Shown here one piece after another: positions 1 to 7,874 of a stretch of DNA of 14,187 nt (positions are counted from its first letter, which is position 1; each line of letters starts with the position of its first letter). Below the pieces are notes generated by a model. That model was not told the DNA's origin. It did not search any database and saw only the letters and a list, made by a program, of their open reading frames with translations. The DNA is taken from NCBI GenBank assembly GCA_030452025.1, contig JAKDNC010000032.1, positions 1 through 14,187 on the forward strand, in the 5' to 3' direction. Source of the DNA: Nocardioides sp. GTDB lineage: Bacteria; Actinomycetota; Actinomycetes; Propionibacteriales; Nocardioidaceae. Made by a program: the position numbers and the translations under genes.

Positions 1-74
1 TTCTGGCCGAAATTCATGTCAAACGGCCGCAATTGCACGACTCTGAACGCCGGGCGAACGTCGGTACGGCGACC
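1..74. other. Non-coding stretch downstream of hppA
   Basis: No coding potential beyond shadow frames is visible in these 74 bases, which lie 3' of the minus-strand hppA stop. They contain a weak inverted repeat, GGCCG at 5-9 and CGGCC at 24-28, and an 8-bp palindrome GCAATTGC at 29-36. Either could be part of an hppA terminator, but the stems are short and no T-tract follows, so I do not call one. Confidence 0.4.
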
Positions 75-2381
75 TCAGCCGGCGTTGCTGGACTCCGGTG
101 CCGGCTCGTCGTCACCGATCGCGATCGGGCGACGCTTGGAGATGTAGACCGCGACCGCGATGATCGCGAACGCCACCAGGGCGATCCCGATCCGGGCGGC
201 GTCGTTCTGGTCCTCGCCGACGCTGAGGGAGACAACCGCGCTGGCGACCAGCAACGAGACCAGGTTCATCACCTTGATCAGCGGGTTGATCGACGGACCG
301 GCGGTGTCCTTGAACGGGTCACCCACGGTGTCGCCGATGATCGTCGCCTCGTGGGCGGGCGATCCCTTGCCACCGTGGGCCCCGTCCTCAACCACCTTCT
401 TGGCGTTGTCCCAGGCACCACCGGCGTTGGCCAGGAACACTGCCATCAGGGTGCCGGTGCCGATCGCGCCGGCCAGGAATCCGGCCAGTGGACCGACGCC
501 GAGACCGAACCCGACCGCCACGGGAGCCAGGACTGCGAGCAGCCCCGGCGTCACGAGCTCACGCAGCGAGTCCCGGGTGACGATGTCGACAACCTTGCCG
601 TACTCCGGCCGGCCGGTGCCCTCCATGATCCCGGGGATGTCGCGGAACTGGCGGCGGACCTCGTAGACAACGGCGCCGGCGGCGCGGCCGACCGCGTTGA
701 TCGCGAGACCGGAGAAGAGGAAGACCACTGCGGCGCCGAGCAGGATTCCGACCAAGATGCTGGGGTCGTAGACCAGGAAGGTCACCAGGTTCAGCTCGTC
801 GTCGTTCGGTTTCGCATCGATCAAGGCTTCCTTGACCGAGGTCGAGTACGACCCGAAGAGCGCCGTTGCGGCCAGGACCGCAGTGGCGATGGCGATCCCC
901 TTGGTGATTGCCTTGGTCGTATTCCCGACAGCGTCGAGCTCGGTGAGGATCTGCGCACCCTCCTCCGACACGTCGCCGGACATCTCCGCGATGCCCTGGG
1001 CGTTGTCGGAGACCGGCCCGAACGTGTCCATCGCGACGATCACGCCCACCGTGGTGAGCAGGCCGCACCCGGCCAGCGACACCGCGAACAGGGAGACGGT
1101 CAGGGTCGCGCCGCCGAGCAGGAAGGCCCCGAAGACGGCCGCGCCGATCACCAACGTGGTGTAGACGGCCGACTCGAAGCCGACCGACAGGCCCGAGAGG
1201 ATCACGGTCGCCGCGCCGGTCCGCGACGTCTTGCCGACGTCCTTGACCGGGCGGAACTCGGTGCCGGTGTAGTAGCCGGTGAGGGCCAGGATCCCGGAGG
1301 CCATCACGATGCCGATCACCACCGCCAGCGACGCGATCAACCGCGGGTCGCCGTCGAAACCGGGCATGTCGCTGCCCATCACGTTGTCCAGATCGCTGAA
1401 GCTGCTCGGCAGGTAGGCGTAGGACAGCACGACACACCCGAGAGCGCCGACCGCGGCTGAGATGTAGAACGCCCGGTTGATCGTGGTCAGTCCGCTCTCG
1501 CCGGCCCGGGGCCGGCACAGGTAGATGCCGAGCACCGCAGTGAGGGCGCCGACCGCGGGAACCAGCAAGGGGAAGACGAGGCCTGCGTCGCCGAACGCCT
1601 GCGACCCGAGGATCAGTGCGGCGACCAGCGTGACGGCGTAGGACTCGAAGAGGTCGGCGGCCATGCCGGCGCAGTCGCCAACGTTGTCGCCCACGTTGTC
1701 CGCGATCGTGGCGGCGTTGCGGGGATCGTCCTCGGGAATGTTGTTCTCCACCTTGCCGACGAGGTCGGCGCCGACGTCAGCGGCCTTGGTGAAGATGCCG
1801 CCGCCGACGCGCATGAACATCGCGAGCAGGGCGGCGCCGAAGCCGAAGCCCTCCAGGACGTGGGCGGCCTCGTCCTTGAAGAGGAGTACGACGACGCTCG
1901 CGCCCAGCAGCCCGAGGCCGACGGTGAGCATCCCGACCATGGCGCCCGTGCGGAAGCCGATCCGCATCGCTGGATCGCGGCCGGTCTCCTGCGCAGCGGC
2001 GGCGACCCGGAGGTTCGCCTTCACCGCCAGTGACATGCCGAGATAGCCCACCGCCGATGAGAAGCCTGCGCCGACCAGGAAGAAGACCGAGCGGCCGATC
2101 CGGACCGCCAAGTCGTCGGCGGGCAACGCCAGCAGCAACAAGAAGGCGACCGCGGCGAAGACTCCGAGCGTGCGGAACTGGCGAGTCAGGTAGGCGTTGG
2201 CGCCCTCCTGGACGGCCTGGGCGATGGTGCGCATGTTGTCGGTGCCTTCACCGGCGGCAAGAACCTCTTTGCGGAACATCGCAGCCATGGCGAGACATCC
2301 GAGCGCAATGACTGCCACGACAATGACGAGAACGAGGTTGCCTCCGGAGAGGTCCACGACTGCGGGGTGGATCCCGGTCAT
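75..2381 (-). CDS. hppA: K+-independent membrane-bound proton-translocating pyrophosphatase
   Basis: This integral membrane pump (768 aa, normal family length) hydrolyses cytoplasmic pyrophosphate and exports protons. Hydrophobic segments run through the whole protein, as expected for the roughly 16-helix fold. The substrate/Mg signature DVGADLVGKVE is at residues 202-212, followed by the Asp-rich DNVGDNVGDCAG motif and the ESY loop. In the GNTTKAITKG motif residue 490 is Lys and residue 493 is Thr. K+-dependent enzymes have Ala at the position of Lys490, so this one should be K+-independent. The ATG at 2381 has a good ribosome site (GAGGAG about 5 bases upstream). The gene is probably monocistronic or read from its own promoter in the 219-bp gap behind the STAS gene. 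The family call is very secure; the ion-dependence call rests on the motif. Confidence 0.98.
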   Translation of the reverse strand: MTGIHPAVVDLSGGNLVLVIVVAVIALGCLAMAAMFRKEVLAAGEGTDNMRTIAQAVQEGANAYLTRQFRTLGVFAAVAFLLLLALPADDLAVRIGRSVFFLVGAGFSSAVGYLGMSLAVKANLRVAAAAQETGRDPAMRIGFRTGAMVGMLTVGLGLLGASVVVLLFKDEAAHVLEGFGFGAALLAMFMRVGGGIFTKAADVGADLVGKVENNIPEDDPRNAATIADNVGDNVGDCAGMAADLFESYAVTLVAALILGSQAFGDAGLVFPLLVPAVGALTAVLGIYLCRPRAGESGLTTINRAFYISAAVGALGCVVLSYAYLPSSFSDLDNVMGSDMPGFDGDPRLIASLAVVIGIVMASGILALTGYYTGTEFRPVKDVGKTSRTGAATVILSGLSVGFESAVYTTLVIGAAVFGAFLLGGATLTVSLFAVSLAGCGLLTTVGVIVAMDTFGPVSDNAQGIAEMSGDVSEEGAQILTELDAVGNTTKAITKGIAIATAVLAATALFGSYSTSVKEALIDAKPNDDELNLVTFLVYDPSILVGILLGAAVVFLFSGLAINAVGRAAGAVVYEVRRQFRDIPGIMEGTGRPEYGKVVDIVTRDSLRELVTPGLLAVLAPVAVGFGLGVGPLAGFLAGAIGTGTLMAVFLANAGGAWDNAKKVVEDGAHGGKGSPAHEATIIGDTVGDPFKDTAGPSINPLIKVMNLVSLLVASAVVSLSVGEDQNDAARIGIALVAFAIIAVAVYISKRRPIAIGDDEPAPESSNAG

Positions 2382-2423
2382 GATTCTCCTCGAAGTGTGA
2401 TGCGGCTAACACGAATTGCCCGG

Positions 2424-2450
2424 AGTCTACGCACGAGCGCAGACGTGACC
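2424..2450 (-). promoter_or_regulatory. Candidate hppA promoter
   Basis: On the minus strand a TAGACT hexamer (plus-strand 2424-2429) fits the actinobacterial TANNNT -10 box. A weak -35-like TGGTCA lies 16 bases further upstream. The predicted leader is about 40 nt and includes the hppA ribosome site. A direct repeat of GTGACC (2445-2450 and 2452-2457) overlaps the -35 side. The call is by eye only. Confidence 0.4.
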
Positions 2451-2555
2451 AGTGACCCACGCCACATCAGCGGCGGTGATCGGCCCCATGAGCCGCACAA
2501 GCATCAGGGCAATTCGGGAGGAATCACGCGGAAGGGCACACCGGTGGAGCCGAAT

Positions 2556-2583
2556 CGCCTCCAGCAGGTGGACCTGGGAGGCG
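2556..2583 (-). terminator. Hairpin just after the STAS gene
   Basis: The arms CGCCTCCAG (2556-2564) and CTGGGAGGCG (2574-2583) pair with a single bulged base around a 9-nt loop. The hairpin starts 17 bases beyond the STAS gene stop on the minus strand. There is no U-tract, which is usual for actinomycete intrinsic terminators. It would separate the STAS transcript from hppA. Confidence 0.45.
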
Positions 2584-2600
2584 AAGCGCGAGGTCGCCGC

Positions 2601-2936
2601 TCAGCGGGCCGTGGCGGCCTCTGCCGACTCGTGGATCGTGAAGACCTTGGAGAGGCCGGTGATCCGGAAGATCTTCAGGAGTCGGTCCTGGTTGCAGATC
2701 AACTGGAGCGAACCGTCGTGGGTCCGGACCTTCTTCAGGCCACCGACCAGGACACCCAAGCCGGTGGAGTCGAGGAACTCCACACCTTCCATGTCGATGA
2801 TCAGGTGATGGTTGCCTGCGGCGACGAGTTCGGTGATCTTGTCGCGCAGCTTGGAGGCCGTGTAGACGTCGATCTCGCCCTCGACCGCGACGATGGTCGA
2901 GCCATCTCCGTCACGCGTCTCAAGAGTCAGGTCCAC
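2601..2936 (-). CDS. bldG: BldG-type STAS-domain anti-sigma factor antagonist
   Basis: This 111-aa cytoplasmic protein is a single STAS domain. Such proteins bind anti-sigma factors when unphosphorylated and release the sigma factor; a serine kinase inactivates them. The phosphoacceptor motif DSTGLG is at residues 56-61, with Ser57 as the predicted phosphorylated residue, the position known in Streptomyces BldG. The EIDVYTASKLR start and the LQLICNQ and LLKIFRITGL segments also match BldG closely from memory. The start is GTG at 2936 with a strong GGAGGAG ribosome site about 5 bases upstream. The gene diverges from the helicase gene and lies upstream of hppA, the same arrangement as around Streptomyces bldG. 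The anti-sigma gene that follows bldG in Streptomyces is absent here. Orthology is likely; the target sigma factor is unknown. Confidence 0.93.
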   Translation of the reverse strand: MDLTLETRDGDGSTIVAVEGEIDVYTASKLRDKITELVAAGNHHLIIDMEGVEFLDSTGLGVLVGGLKKVRTHDGSLQLICNQDRLLKIFRITGLSKVFTIHESAEAATAR

Positions 2937-3096
2937 GTTTCTCCTCCGTTGGCCACGAGGCCATTGGGCGCCGGAGCCCCCAGTCGCCCCAACACATCAC
3001 GTCCAATCAAACCATGCAACGGGCAAAGAGTGCATGTCGAACCTCCACCTGGGCCCGCGACGACGGTTGTCAGTCCACCTTGTCAGACTCTTCACC
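2937..3096. promoter_or_regulatory. Divergent intergenic region bldG / helicase
   Basis: This 160-bp gap must hold the bldG promoter and probably the helicase promoter. It contains a TTGTCAG direct repeat (3067-3073 and 3080-3086, 13 bp apart) and an ATGCA...TGCAT inverted repeat (about 3014-3035). A CAGACT hexamer (3084-3089) ends exactly 7 bases before GTG 3097, the spacing expected of a leaderless promoter, although its first base is not T. I could not find a convincing -35/-10 pair for bldG. Confidence 0.4.
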
Positions 3097-5421
3097 GTGT
3101 CCTCCGGTTTCGATTCGTCTCGGCATGTGATCAACGATCTGATCGGTCGTTTGGTCACGCCAACTCGCGCCGACCGGCTCACCCATGTGGAGGCGTTACC
3201 CCCGCGCGCCCCGTCGTACGCCGATTGGCCGGAGTGGGTGCGCGAGGACGTCCGCGCCGCATTCACGGCCCGCGGCATGACGAGCCTGTGGCGCCACCAG
3301 GTGGATGCGGCCCGGGCCGCCTACGCCGGAGAACACGTCGTGATGTCCACCGGGACCGCCTCCGGGAAGTCGTTGGGCTACCTGCTTCCGGCGTTGAGCG
3401 CGGCGCTCGACGAGCGCGGACAGCGCGGCCAACGCGGCGCCACGACGCTCTACGTGTCGCCGACCAAGGCGCTGGCCCAGGACCAGCTGAACTCGGTGCT
3501 CGGGCTGGACCTCGGGGTGCGCGCCACCACGCACGACGGCGACAGCTCACGCGAGCAGCGCGACTGGGCGCGCGCCCACGGCGAATACCTGCTCACCAAT
3601 CCGGACATGCTGCACCGGTCCATGCTGCCGGGCCACGAGCGGTGGGCGAAGTTCTTCGGGTCGCTGCGCTTCGTGGTCATCGACGAGTGCCACCACTACC
3701 GGGGCGTCTTCGGCGCCCATGTCTCCCACGTGCTGCGACGGTTGCGTCGAGTCTGTGCGCTGCACGGAGCAGACCCGACGTTCGTGCTCGCTTCGGCGAC
3801 GGTCGCCGAGCCGGAGTCGCTGGCCCGGCGGCTGACCGGACACGAGGCGCTTGCGGTGACCGAGGACTGCTCCCCCCGGGGTCAGGTCACACTCGCACTG
3901 TGGGAACCGCCGTTCACAGGCCACGTCGGGGAGAACGGGGCGCCGGTGCGCCGCGGTGCCGGCCCCGAGGTCGCCGACCTGCTCACCGACCTGGTCCTCG
4001 AACGGGTCAGGACTCTGGCCTTCGTGCGGTCGCGGAGGGGAGCAGAGGGCGTCGCGTTGACGGCCCGCGACCACCTGGCCGAGGTCGACCCCTCGCTGAG
4101 CAGCCGGGTGGCTCCCTACCGTGGGGGCTACCTGCCCGAAGAACGGCGCGAGCTCGAGCAGCGCCTCCGGTCCGGCGAACTGCTGGGCCTGGCCGCGACG
4201 AATGCCCTGGAGCTCGGCATCGACATCAGCGGCCTGGACGCCGTGCTGATGGCCGGGTTCCCCGGCACCCGGGCCGCGCTGTGGCAACAGGTAGGGCGGG
4301 CCGGACGCGGGGGCCGGGACGCGCTCGGGATCATGGTGGCCCGTGACGACCCGCTGGACACTTACCTGGTGAATCACCCGGATGCGCTGATCGGCCGACC
4401 GGTGGAGGCCTGTGTCTTCGACCCCGCCAACCCCTACGTGCTGGGGCCCCACCTGTGCGCCGCGGCGGGGGAGTCCCCGCTGGGCGTCGACGACCTGGCC
4501 CTGTTCGGTCCGACGGCGCGAGAGGCCGTGGATGCGCTGGCGGAAGCGGGGATGCTCCGCAAGCGCGGGTCACGCTGGTTCTGGACCGACCGGAGGCGCG
4601 CCAGCGAGCTGGCCGACATCCGTTCCGCCGGCGGGTCGCCGGTCCAGCTGGTCGAGGGTGCGACGGGACGGGTGGTCGGGACCGTGGACGCGAGCGCCGC
4701 ACACGGGACGGCCCACGAGGGCGCGGTCTACATGCACCTGGGCGAGACCTGGCTCGTCTCCTCGCTCAACGTCGGGGAGAACGTCGCGATGATGGACCGG
4801 GCGGAGCCGGCGTACTCAACCTCCGCGCGCGAGATCACCGACATCCGCATCGTCGGGGAGCGGCTGCACGCGGCGTGGGGGCGGTGCCGCATGTCGTTCG
4901 GCGACGTGGACGTCTCCCACCAGGTTGTCTCCTACCTCAAGCGGAGGGTGCCCTCGGGCGAGGTGATCTCCGAGGAGCCACTGGACCTGCCCGAGCGGAC
5001 CCTGCGCACGGGTGCGGTGTGGTGGACCGTGCCGCCGGCCGCCCTGGAGGACTCGGGAATCGCGGAGGCGGACCTGCCCGGGGCCGCCCACGCCGCCGAG
5101 CACGCCTCGATCGGCCTGCTTCCCCTGTTCGCGACCTGCGACCGGTGGGACATCGGCGGCGTGTCGACCGCGCTGCACGCCGACACCGGCCAGCTGACGG
5201 TCTTCGTGCACGACGGACATCCCGGTGGCGCCGGGTTCGCCGAGCGGGGTTTCCACACCGCCCGCGAGTGGCTCTCCGCGACCCGGCAGGCCATCTCGGA
5301 CTGCGCCTGTGGCGACGGATGTCCGTCCTGCATCCAGTCGCCCAAGTGCGGGAACCAGAACCATCCCCTCGACAAAGAGATGGCGGTGCGTCTTCTCGAC
5401 GTCCTTCTCGGAGTAGCGTGA
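3097..5421 (+). CDS. DECH-box DNA helicase with C-terminal zinc-binding (DUF1998/MZB) domain
   Basis: This is a predicted ATP-dependent superfamily 2 DNA helicase of the MrfA/YprA type (774 aa from this start). B. subtilis MrfA acts in repair of mitomycin C damage. Motif I TGTASGKS is at about residues 85-92, the Walker B box DECH at 196-199, motif III SAT at 233-235 and motif VI QQVGRAGRGG from 397. The C-terminal domain ends in a cysteine cluster (Cys736, 738, 742, 745, 751) that fits a zinc site. The protein matches the family named 'helicase/secretion neighborhood putative DEAH-box helicase', which is defined by closeness to tad-like genes as here. The start is uncertain: GTG 3097 is chosen from a possible leaderless promoter and typical N-terminal length, while ATG 3034 would add 21 residues and GTG 3127 would remove 10. 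The next gene begins 4 bases after the stop. Confidence 0.93.
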   Translation: MSSGFDSSRHVINDLIGRLVTPTRADRLTHVEALPPRAPSYADWPEWVREDVRAAFTARGMTSLWRHQVDAARAAYAGEHVVMSTGTASGKSLGYLLPALSAALDERGQRGQRGATTLYVSPTKALAQDQLNSVLGLDLGVRATTHDGDSSREQRDWARAHGEYLLTNPDMLHRSMLPGHERWAKFFGSLRFVVIDECHHYRGVFGAHVSHVLRRLRRVCALHGADPTFVLASATVAEPESLARRLTGHEALAVTEDCSPRGQVTLALWEPPFTGHVGENGAPVRRGAGPEVADLLTDLVLERVRTLAFVRSRRGAEGVALTARDHLAEVDPSLSSRVAPYRGGYLPEERRELEQRLRSGELLGLAATNALELGIDISGLDAVLMAGFPGTRAALWQQVGRAGRGGRDALGIMVARDDPLDTYLVNHPDALIGRPVEACVFDPANPYVLGPHLCAAAGESPLGVDDLALFGPTAREAVDALAEAGMLRKRGSRWFWTDRRRASELADIRSAGGSPVQLVEGATGRVVGTVDASAAHGTAHEGAVYMHLGETWLVSSLNVGENVAMMDRAEPAYSTSAREITDIRIVGERLHAAWGRCRMSFGDVDVSHQVVSYLKRRVPSGEVISEEPLDLPERTLRTGAVWWTVPPAALEDSGIAEADLPGAAHAAEHASIGLLPLFATCDRWDIGGVSTALHADTGQLTVFVHDGHPGGAGFAERGFHTAREWLSATRQAISDCACGDGCPSCIQSPKCGNQNHPLDKEMAVRLLDVLLGVA

Positions 5422-5425
5422 AGAC

Positions 5426-5725
5426 ATGCTGGTTTTCGGGGTCATCCTCATCGCGCTCGCCGCACTGTCCATCGTCGGCGCCGTCTTCCTGATCGACGGT
5501 GGACACATCGAGTATTTCGGGATCGACATGCCTGCGCTCTATCTGTTCGTGATCGGAGCGCTGACCGTCGTGTTCATCGGGACAGGCCTGCGACTCATCC
5601 GCTACGGCACCAGGCGAAGCCTGCAGTCCCGCAGGGAGCACCGCGAGCTCCGGAAGCTGAACGAGGAGAAGCGCGGCGACCTGGACAGGCCGGGCTCTGG
5701 AAACGGCGACCGCGAGAAGCCCTGA
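5426..5725 (+). CDS. Small two-helix membrane protein of unknown function
   Basis: I do not recognise a named family for this 99-aa protein. Two hydrophobic helices are visible (about residues 2-24 and 36-57), joined by a short loop rich in Gly, Asp and Ile. A highly charged, Arg/Lys/Glu-rich tail from about residue 58 to the end is probably cytoplasmic and may be helical. The gene starts 4 bases after the helicase stop, and its TGA overlaps the oxidoreductase ATG by one base, so the three genes are very likely one transcript. A weak GGAG lies in the end of the helicase gene. Reading frame and context argue that it is real; its role is open. Confidence 0.8.
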   Translation: MLVFGVILIALAALSIVGAVFLIDGGHIEYFGIDMPALYLFVIGALTVVFIGTGLRLIRYGTRRSLQSRREHRELRKLNEEKRGDLDRPGSGNGDREKP

Positions 5726-6720
5726 TGACCGGCTGGGGCATTCTCGCGACGGGCAGGATCGCCCACAACTTCGCACGCGACCTGCGCGAGGTCCCCGGTG
5801 CGCGAGTGGCCGCGGTCGGGGCGCGCAGCCTCCAGAGGGCTCGCGCGTTCGCGGAGGACCTGGGCGACCAGGACTGCGCGGCGTACTCCTCCTATGCGGA
5901 GCTGGTGAAGGACCCGTCCGTGGACGTCGTCTACATCGCGAGTCCACACTCCCTGCACCTCGAGCATGCCCGGCTGGCCTTCGAGGCCGGCAAGCACGTG
6001 CTCTGCGAGAAGCCGGTGACGCTCAACCAGGCCGATGCACTGGAGATGGTCCGGCTCGCCGCGGAGCACGACCGGTTCCTGATGGAGGCGATGTGGACCC
6101 TGTGCCACCCACTGGTCATCGAGATCAAGCGAAGACTCGACTCGGGTGAGTACGGCGTCCCACGGCAGGTGCACGCGGATCTCGGGTGGTACGTCGACCG
6201 CCCGCCGACGGACCGGATGCTCGACCCTGCGCTGGGTGGCGGGGCCCTGCTGGACATGGGAATCTATCCGTTGACCTTCGCCCAACTCATGCTCGGCGAC
6301 GCCGAGCAGCTGGTTGCGGTGGCTGATCTTGCCGAATCCGGTGTCGACCTGGACGTCTCCATCGCCGGACGACACACCGGTGGAGGAACCTCGGCGCTGA
6401 CGGCATCGATGACCTGCTGGCCCTCGCGGACGGCCACGATCGCGACCACCACCGGCCTGATTGAGGTGGCTCCGGACTTCCACCACCCACCGACCGCGAC
6501 CTGGTCACGACGGGTCGAGGGTCGCGGCGAGGCCGAGCCGATCGTGGCCACCGACCCGGTGCTCGGACGCGGCTACGGCAACGAGGCACTCGAGGTGATG
6601 CGCTGCATCGACGCCGGTCTCACCGAGAGCCCGCTCGTGCCACATGCACTCACGTTGGCAGTGATGGGCCAGATGGATGAGCTGCGGCGCCAGGTCGGCG
6701 TGGTCTACCCCGGTGAGTGA
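5725..6720 (+). CDS. Gfo/Idh/MocA-family NAD(P)-dependent oxidoreductase
   Basis: This is a predicted cytoplasmic dehydrogenase (331 aa, typical length) acting on a sugar, cyclitol or diol. The N-terminal Rossmann fold is shown by GILATGRIA (residues 5-13). The family's catalytic EKP motif is at residues 95-97 (CEKPVTLN). The second-domain motif GGGALLDMGIYP (171-182) is typical of the dihydrodiol-dehydrogenase-like branch. The ATG overlaps the stop of the membrane-protein gene (TGATG), with GAGAAG about 6 bases upstream as ribosome site, so it is the third gene of the helicase transcript. The substrate cannot be read from the sequence. Confidence 0.93.
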   Translation: MTGWGILATGRIAHNFARDLREVPGARVAAVGARSLQRARAFAEDLGDQDCAAYSSYAELVKDPSVDVVYIASPHSLHLEHARLAFEAGKHVLCEKPVTLNQADALEMVRLAAEHDRFLMEAMWTLCHPLVIEIKRRLDSGEYGVPRQVHADLGWYVDRPPTDRMLDPALGGGALLDMGIYPLTFAQLMLGDAEQLVAVADLAESGVDLDVSIAGRHTGGGTSALTASMTCWPSRTATIATTTGLIEVAPDFHHPPTATWSRRVEGRGEAEPIVATDPVLGRGYGNEALEVMRCIDAGLTESPLVPHALTLAVMGQMDELRRQVGVVYPGE

Positions 6721-6746
6721 CGTTGCCGTGGCACCCCGCAAAGAGT

Positions 6747-6758
6747 GGTGCTAGCACC
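6747..6758. promoter_or_regulatory. Perfect 12-bp palindrome, candidate operator
   Basis: GGTGCTAGCACC is a perfect 12-bp dyad with no spacer, placed 38-49 bases upstream of the sensor-protein ATG. That position is just upstream of where a -35 box would lie. It may be a regulator-binding site, but I cannot name the regulator. It lies 27 bases after the oxidoreductase stop and is too compact to be a terminator hairpin. Confidence 0.45.
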
Positions 6759-6782
6759 CCCGTGTTCCTGGCGGATTCTCCG

Positions 6783-6796
6783 TAGCGTTCCTGCCA
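6783..6796 (+). promoter_or_regulatory. Leaderless -10 box of the sensor-protein gene
   Basis: TAGCGT (6783-6788) fits the TANNNT -10 consensus and is followed by exactly 7 bases before ATG 6796. Transcription would start on the start codon itself. There is no Shine-Dalgarno sequence in front of that ATG, consistent with leaderless translation. No clear -35 box is visible. Confidence 0.45.
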
Positions 6797-7476
6797 TGAC
6801 CTCCACCATCGAGATGCGCCACGATCCGCGGGCCCTCCCCGAACCGGAGATGACCATGGACCGACCTACCTGGTGGCGCCGGATCGGCCGAGACACCACC
6901 TACAACCTGACCGCCCTCGCCTTCGCGGTCCCCGTCTTCGTCGTGACCGTGGTCGGCCTCGCGCTGGGGACGGCTCTACTGGTGCTGCTCTTCGGGATCC
7001 CGATCCTGGCCGGAACGATGTACGCCGCCCGCGGATTCGCCCACATCGAACGCGTCCGGATCGAGACCCTGCTCGCCGACCGGGCGCCGACTCCCGAACA
7101 CCTGGGCAGCAACCGCGAGGGGAGTTGGTTGGTCCGTGCGGCGACCCCGTTGCGCGATCCACAGTCGTGGTTCGACCTGATCTGGGCACTCGCCTCCTTC
7201 GTCACCAGCATCGTGGTGTTCGTGGTGACGGTCGCCTGGTGGGCAGTCGCCCTGGGCGGACTCAGCTACTGGTACTGGGAGCAGTTCATCGCCTACGAGA
7301 AGGGCGACAACGTCCTGCTGGTCGAGGTGCTCAACCTCGGCGAGGGGCGGGGAGCAGAGAGTTGGTTGATGCTCGGCTTCGGGGTGTTCGCGCTGCTCAC
7401 GCTTCCGCTGGCACTGCGTGCCTGCGCCCGAGCCCAGGGAGGCCTCGGCAGGTCGTTGCTCTCCAGCCGGGCGTGA
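6796..7476 (+). CDS. Stand-alone 'sensor domain' membrane protein
   Basis: This 226-aa protein resembles the 'putative sensor' membrane domain usually found at the N-terminus of actinobacterial histidine kinases. A long hydrophobic block at about residues 39-76 is probably two helices. It is followed by the conserved-looking segment ARGFAHIERVRIETLL, then hydrophobic stretches at about 135-160 and 200-220. No kinase H-box or ATPase domain follows: the frame stops at 7476 and the next gene is convergent. The start ATG 6796 is preferred over GTG 6745 because of the leaderless -10 box and because the extra 17 residues would overlap the palindrome. The domain call is from pattern recognition, and the ligand is unknown. 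Confidence 0.85.
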   Translation: MTSTIEMRHDPRALPEPEMTMDRPTWWRRIGRDTTYNLTALAFAVPVFVVTVVGLALGTALLVLLFGIPILAGTMYAARGFAHIERVRIETLLADRAPTPEHLGSNREGSWLVRAATPLRDPQSWFDLIWALASFVTSIVVFVVTVAWWAVALGGLSYWYWEQFIAYEKGDNVLLVEVLNLGEGRGAESWLMLGFGVFALLTLPLALRACARAQGGLGRSLLSSRA

Positions 7477-7505
7477 TCCCACGCGACCCCACGCCAGAAC
7501 CCGGC

Positions 7506-7874
7506 TCAGCCGGGCCCGGCGCGGGCCTTCCCGTGAATCGCGAACGTGTGGCCGCCGAACTCCGGGCTCTCGACGTCGACCTCAAGGACCACGTCCTCAT
7601 CCTCGACGACGCAGCGGGTCACCCGAGCCCGGTTCTCGGCGGCGACCCGGTCCGCTGCCACACACGGATCTTCACCACGCTGCAACGCGACTGCTCCGGC
7701 CAGGGCCGCCAGGTCCGCACCGGACTGGGCCCGCCGGTGCGCGGCCGCACCGGCAGTCATGAACGCCGCGGCCATCCCGAGCAGGAGGACCACGCCGATC
7801 AGCGAGACCACCAGCATCGATGCCGACCCGCTCTCGGACCGCCGGACCTCAGCCACCGACCTCACCCTGCTCAC
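7506..7874 (-). CDS. TadE-like (Rv3654c-type) pilus-locus protein
   Basis: This 122-aa protein has one N-terminal transmembrane helix (about residues 18-42) and a small exported C-terminal domain with a Cys pair (Cys70 and Cys87). It fits the family named 'helicase/secretion neighborhood TadE-like protein', of which M. tuberculosis Rv3654c is a member. A Gly at residue 16 precedes the helix at the place of a prepilin cleavage site, but the residue at +5 is Leu rather than Glu. The GTG start at 7874 has GAGGAGGT about 5 bases upstream and overlaps the tadE gene by 26 bases, so the two are co-translated from one message. It is the last gene of the pilus operon and converges on the sensor gene, with 29 bases between the stops. 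Confidence 0.87.
   Translation of the reverse strand: MSRVRSVAEVRRSESGSASMLVVSLIGVVLLLGMAAAFMTAGAAAHRRAQSGADLAALAGAVALQRGEDPCVAADRVAAENRARVTRCVVEDEDVVLEVDVESPEFGGHTFAIHGKARAGPG

Noticed and set aside
33..1460. Long plus-strand frame opposite hppA
   Set aside because: It has an Arg/Asp-rich, low-complexity composition and lies entirely antisense to a clear pyrophosphatase. It is a typical shadow frame of GC-rich DNA.
2367..4346. Plus-strand frame of 659 codons over hppA start, bldG and the helicase
   Set aside because: The composition is low-complexity and it overlaps real genes on both strands. The helicase frame explains the plus-strand part.
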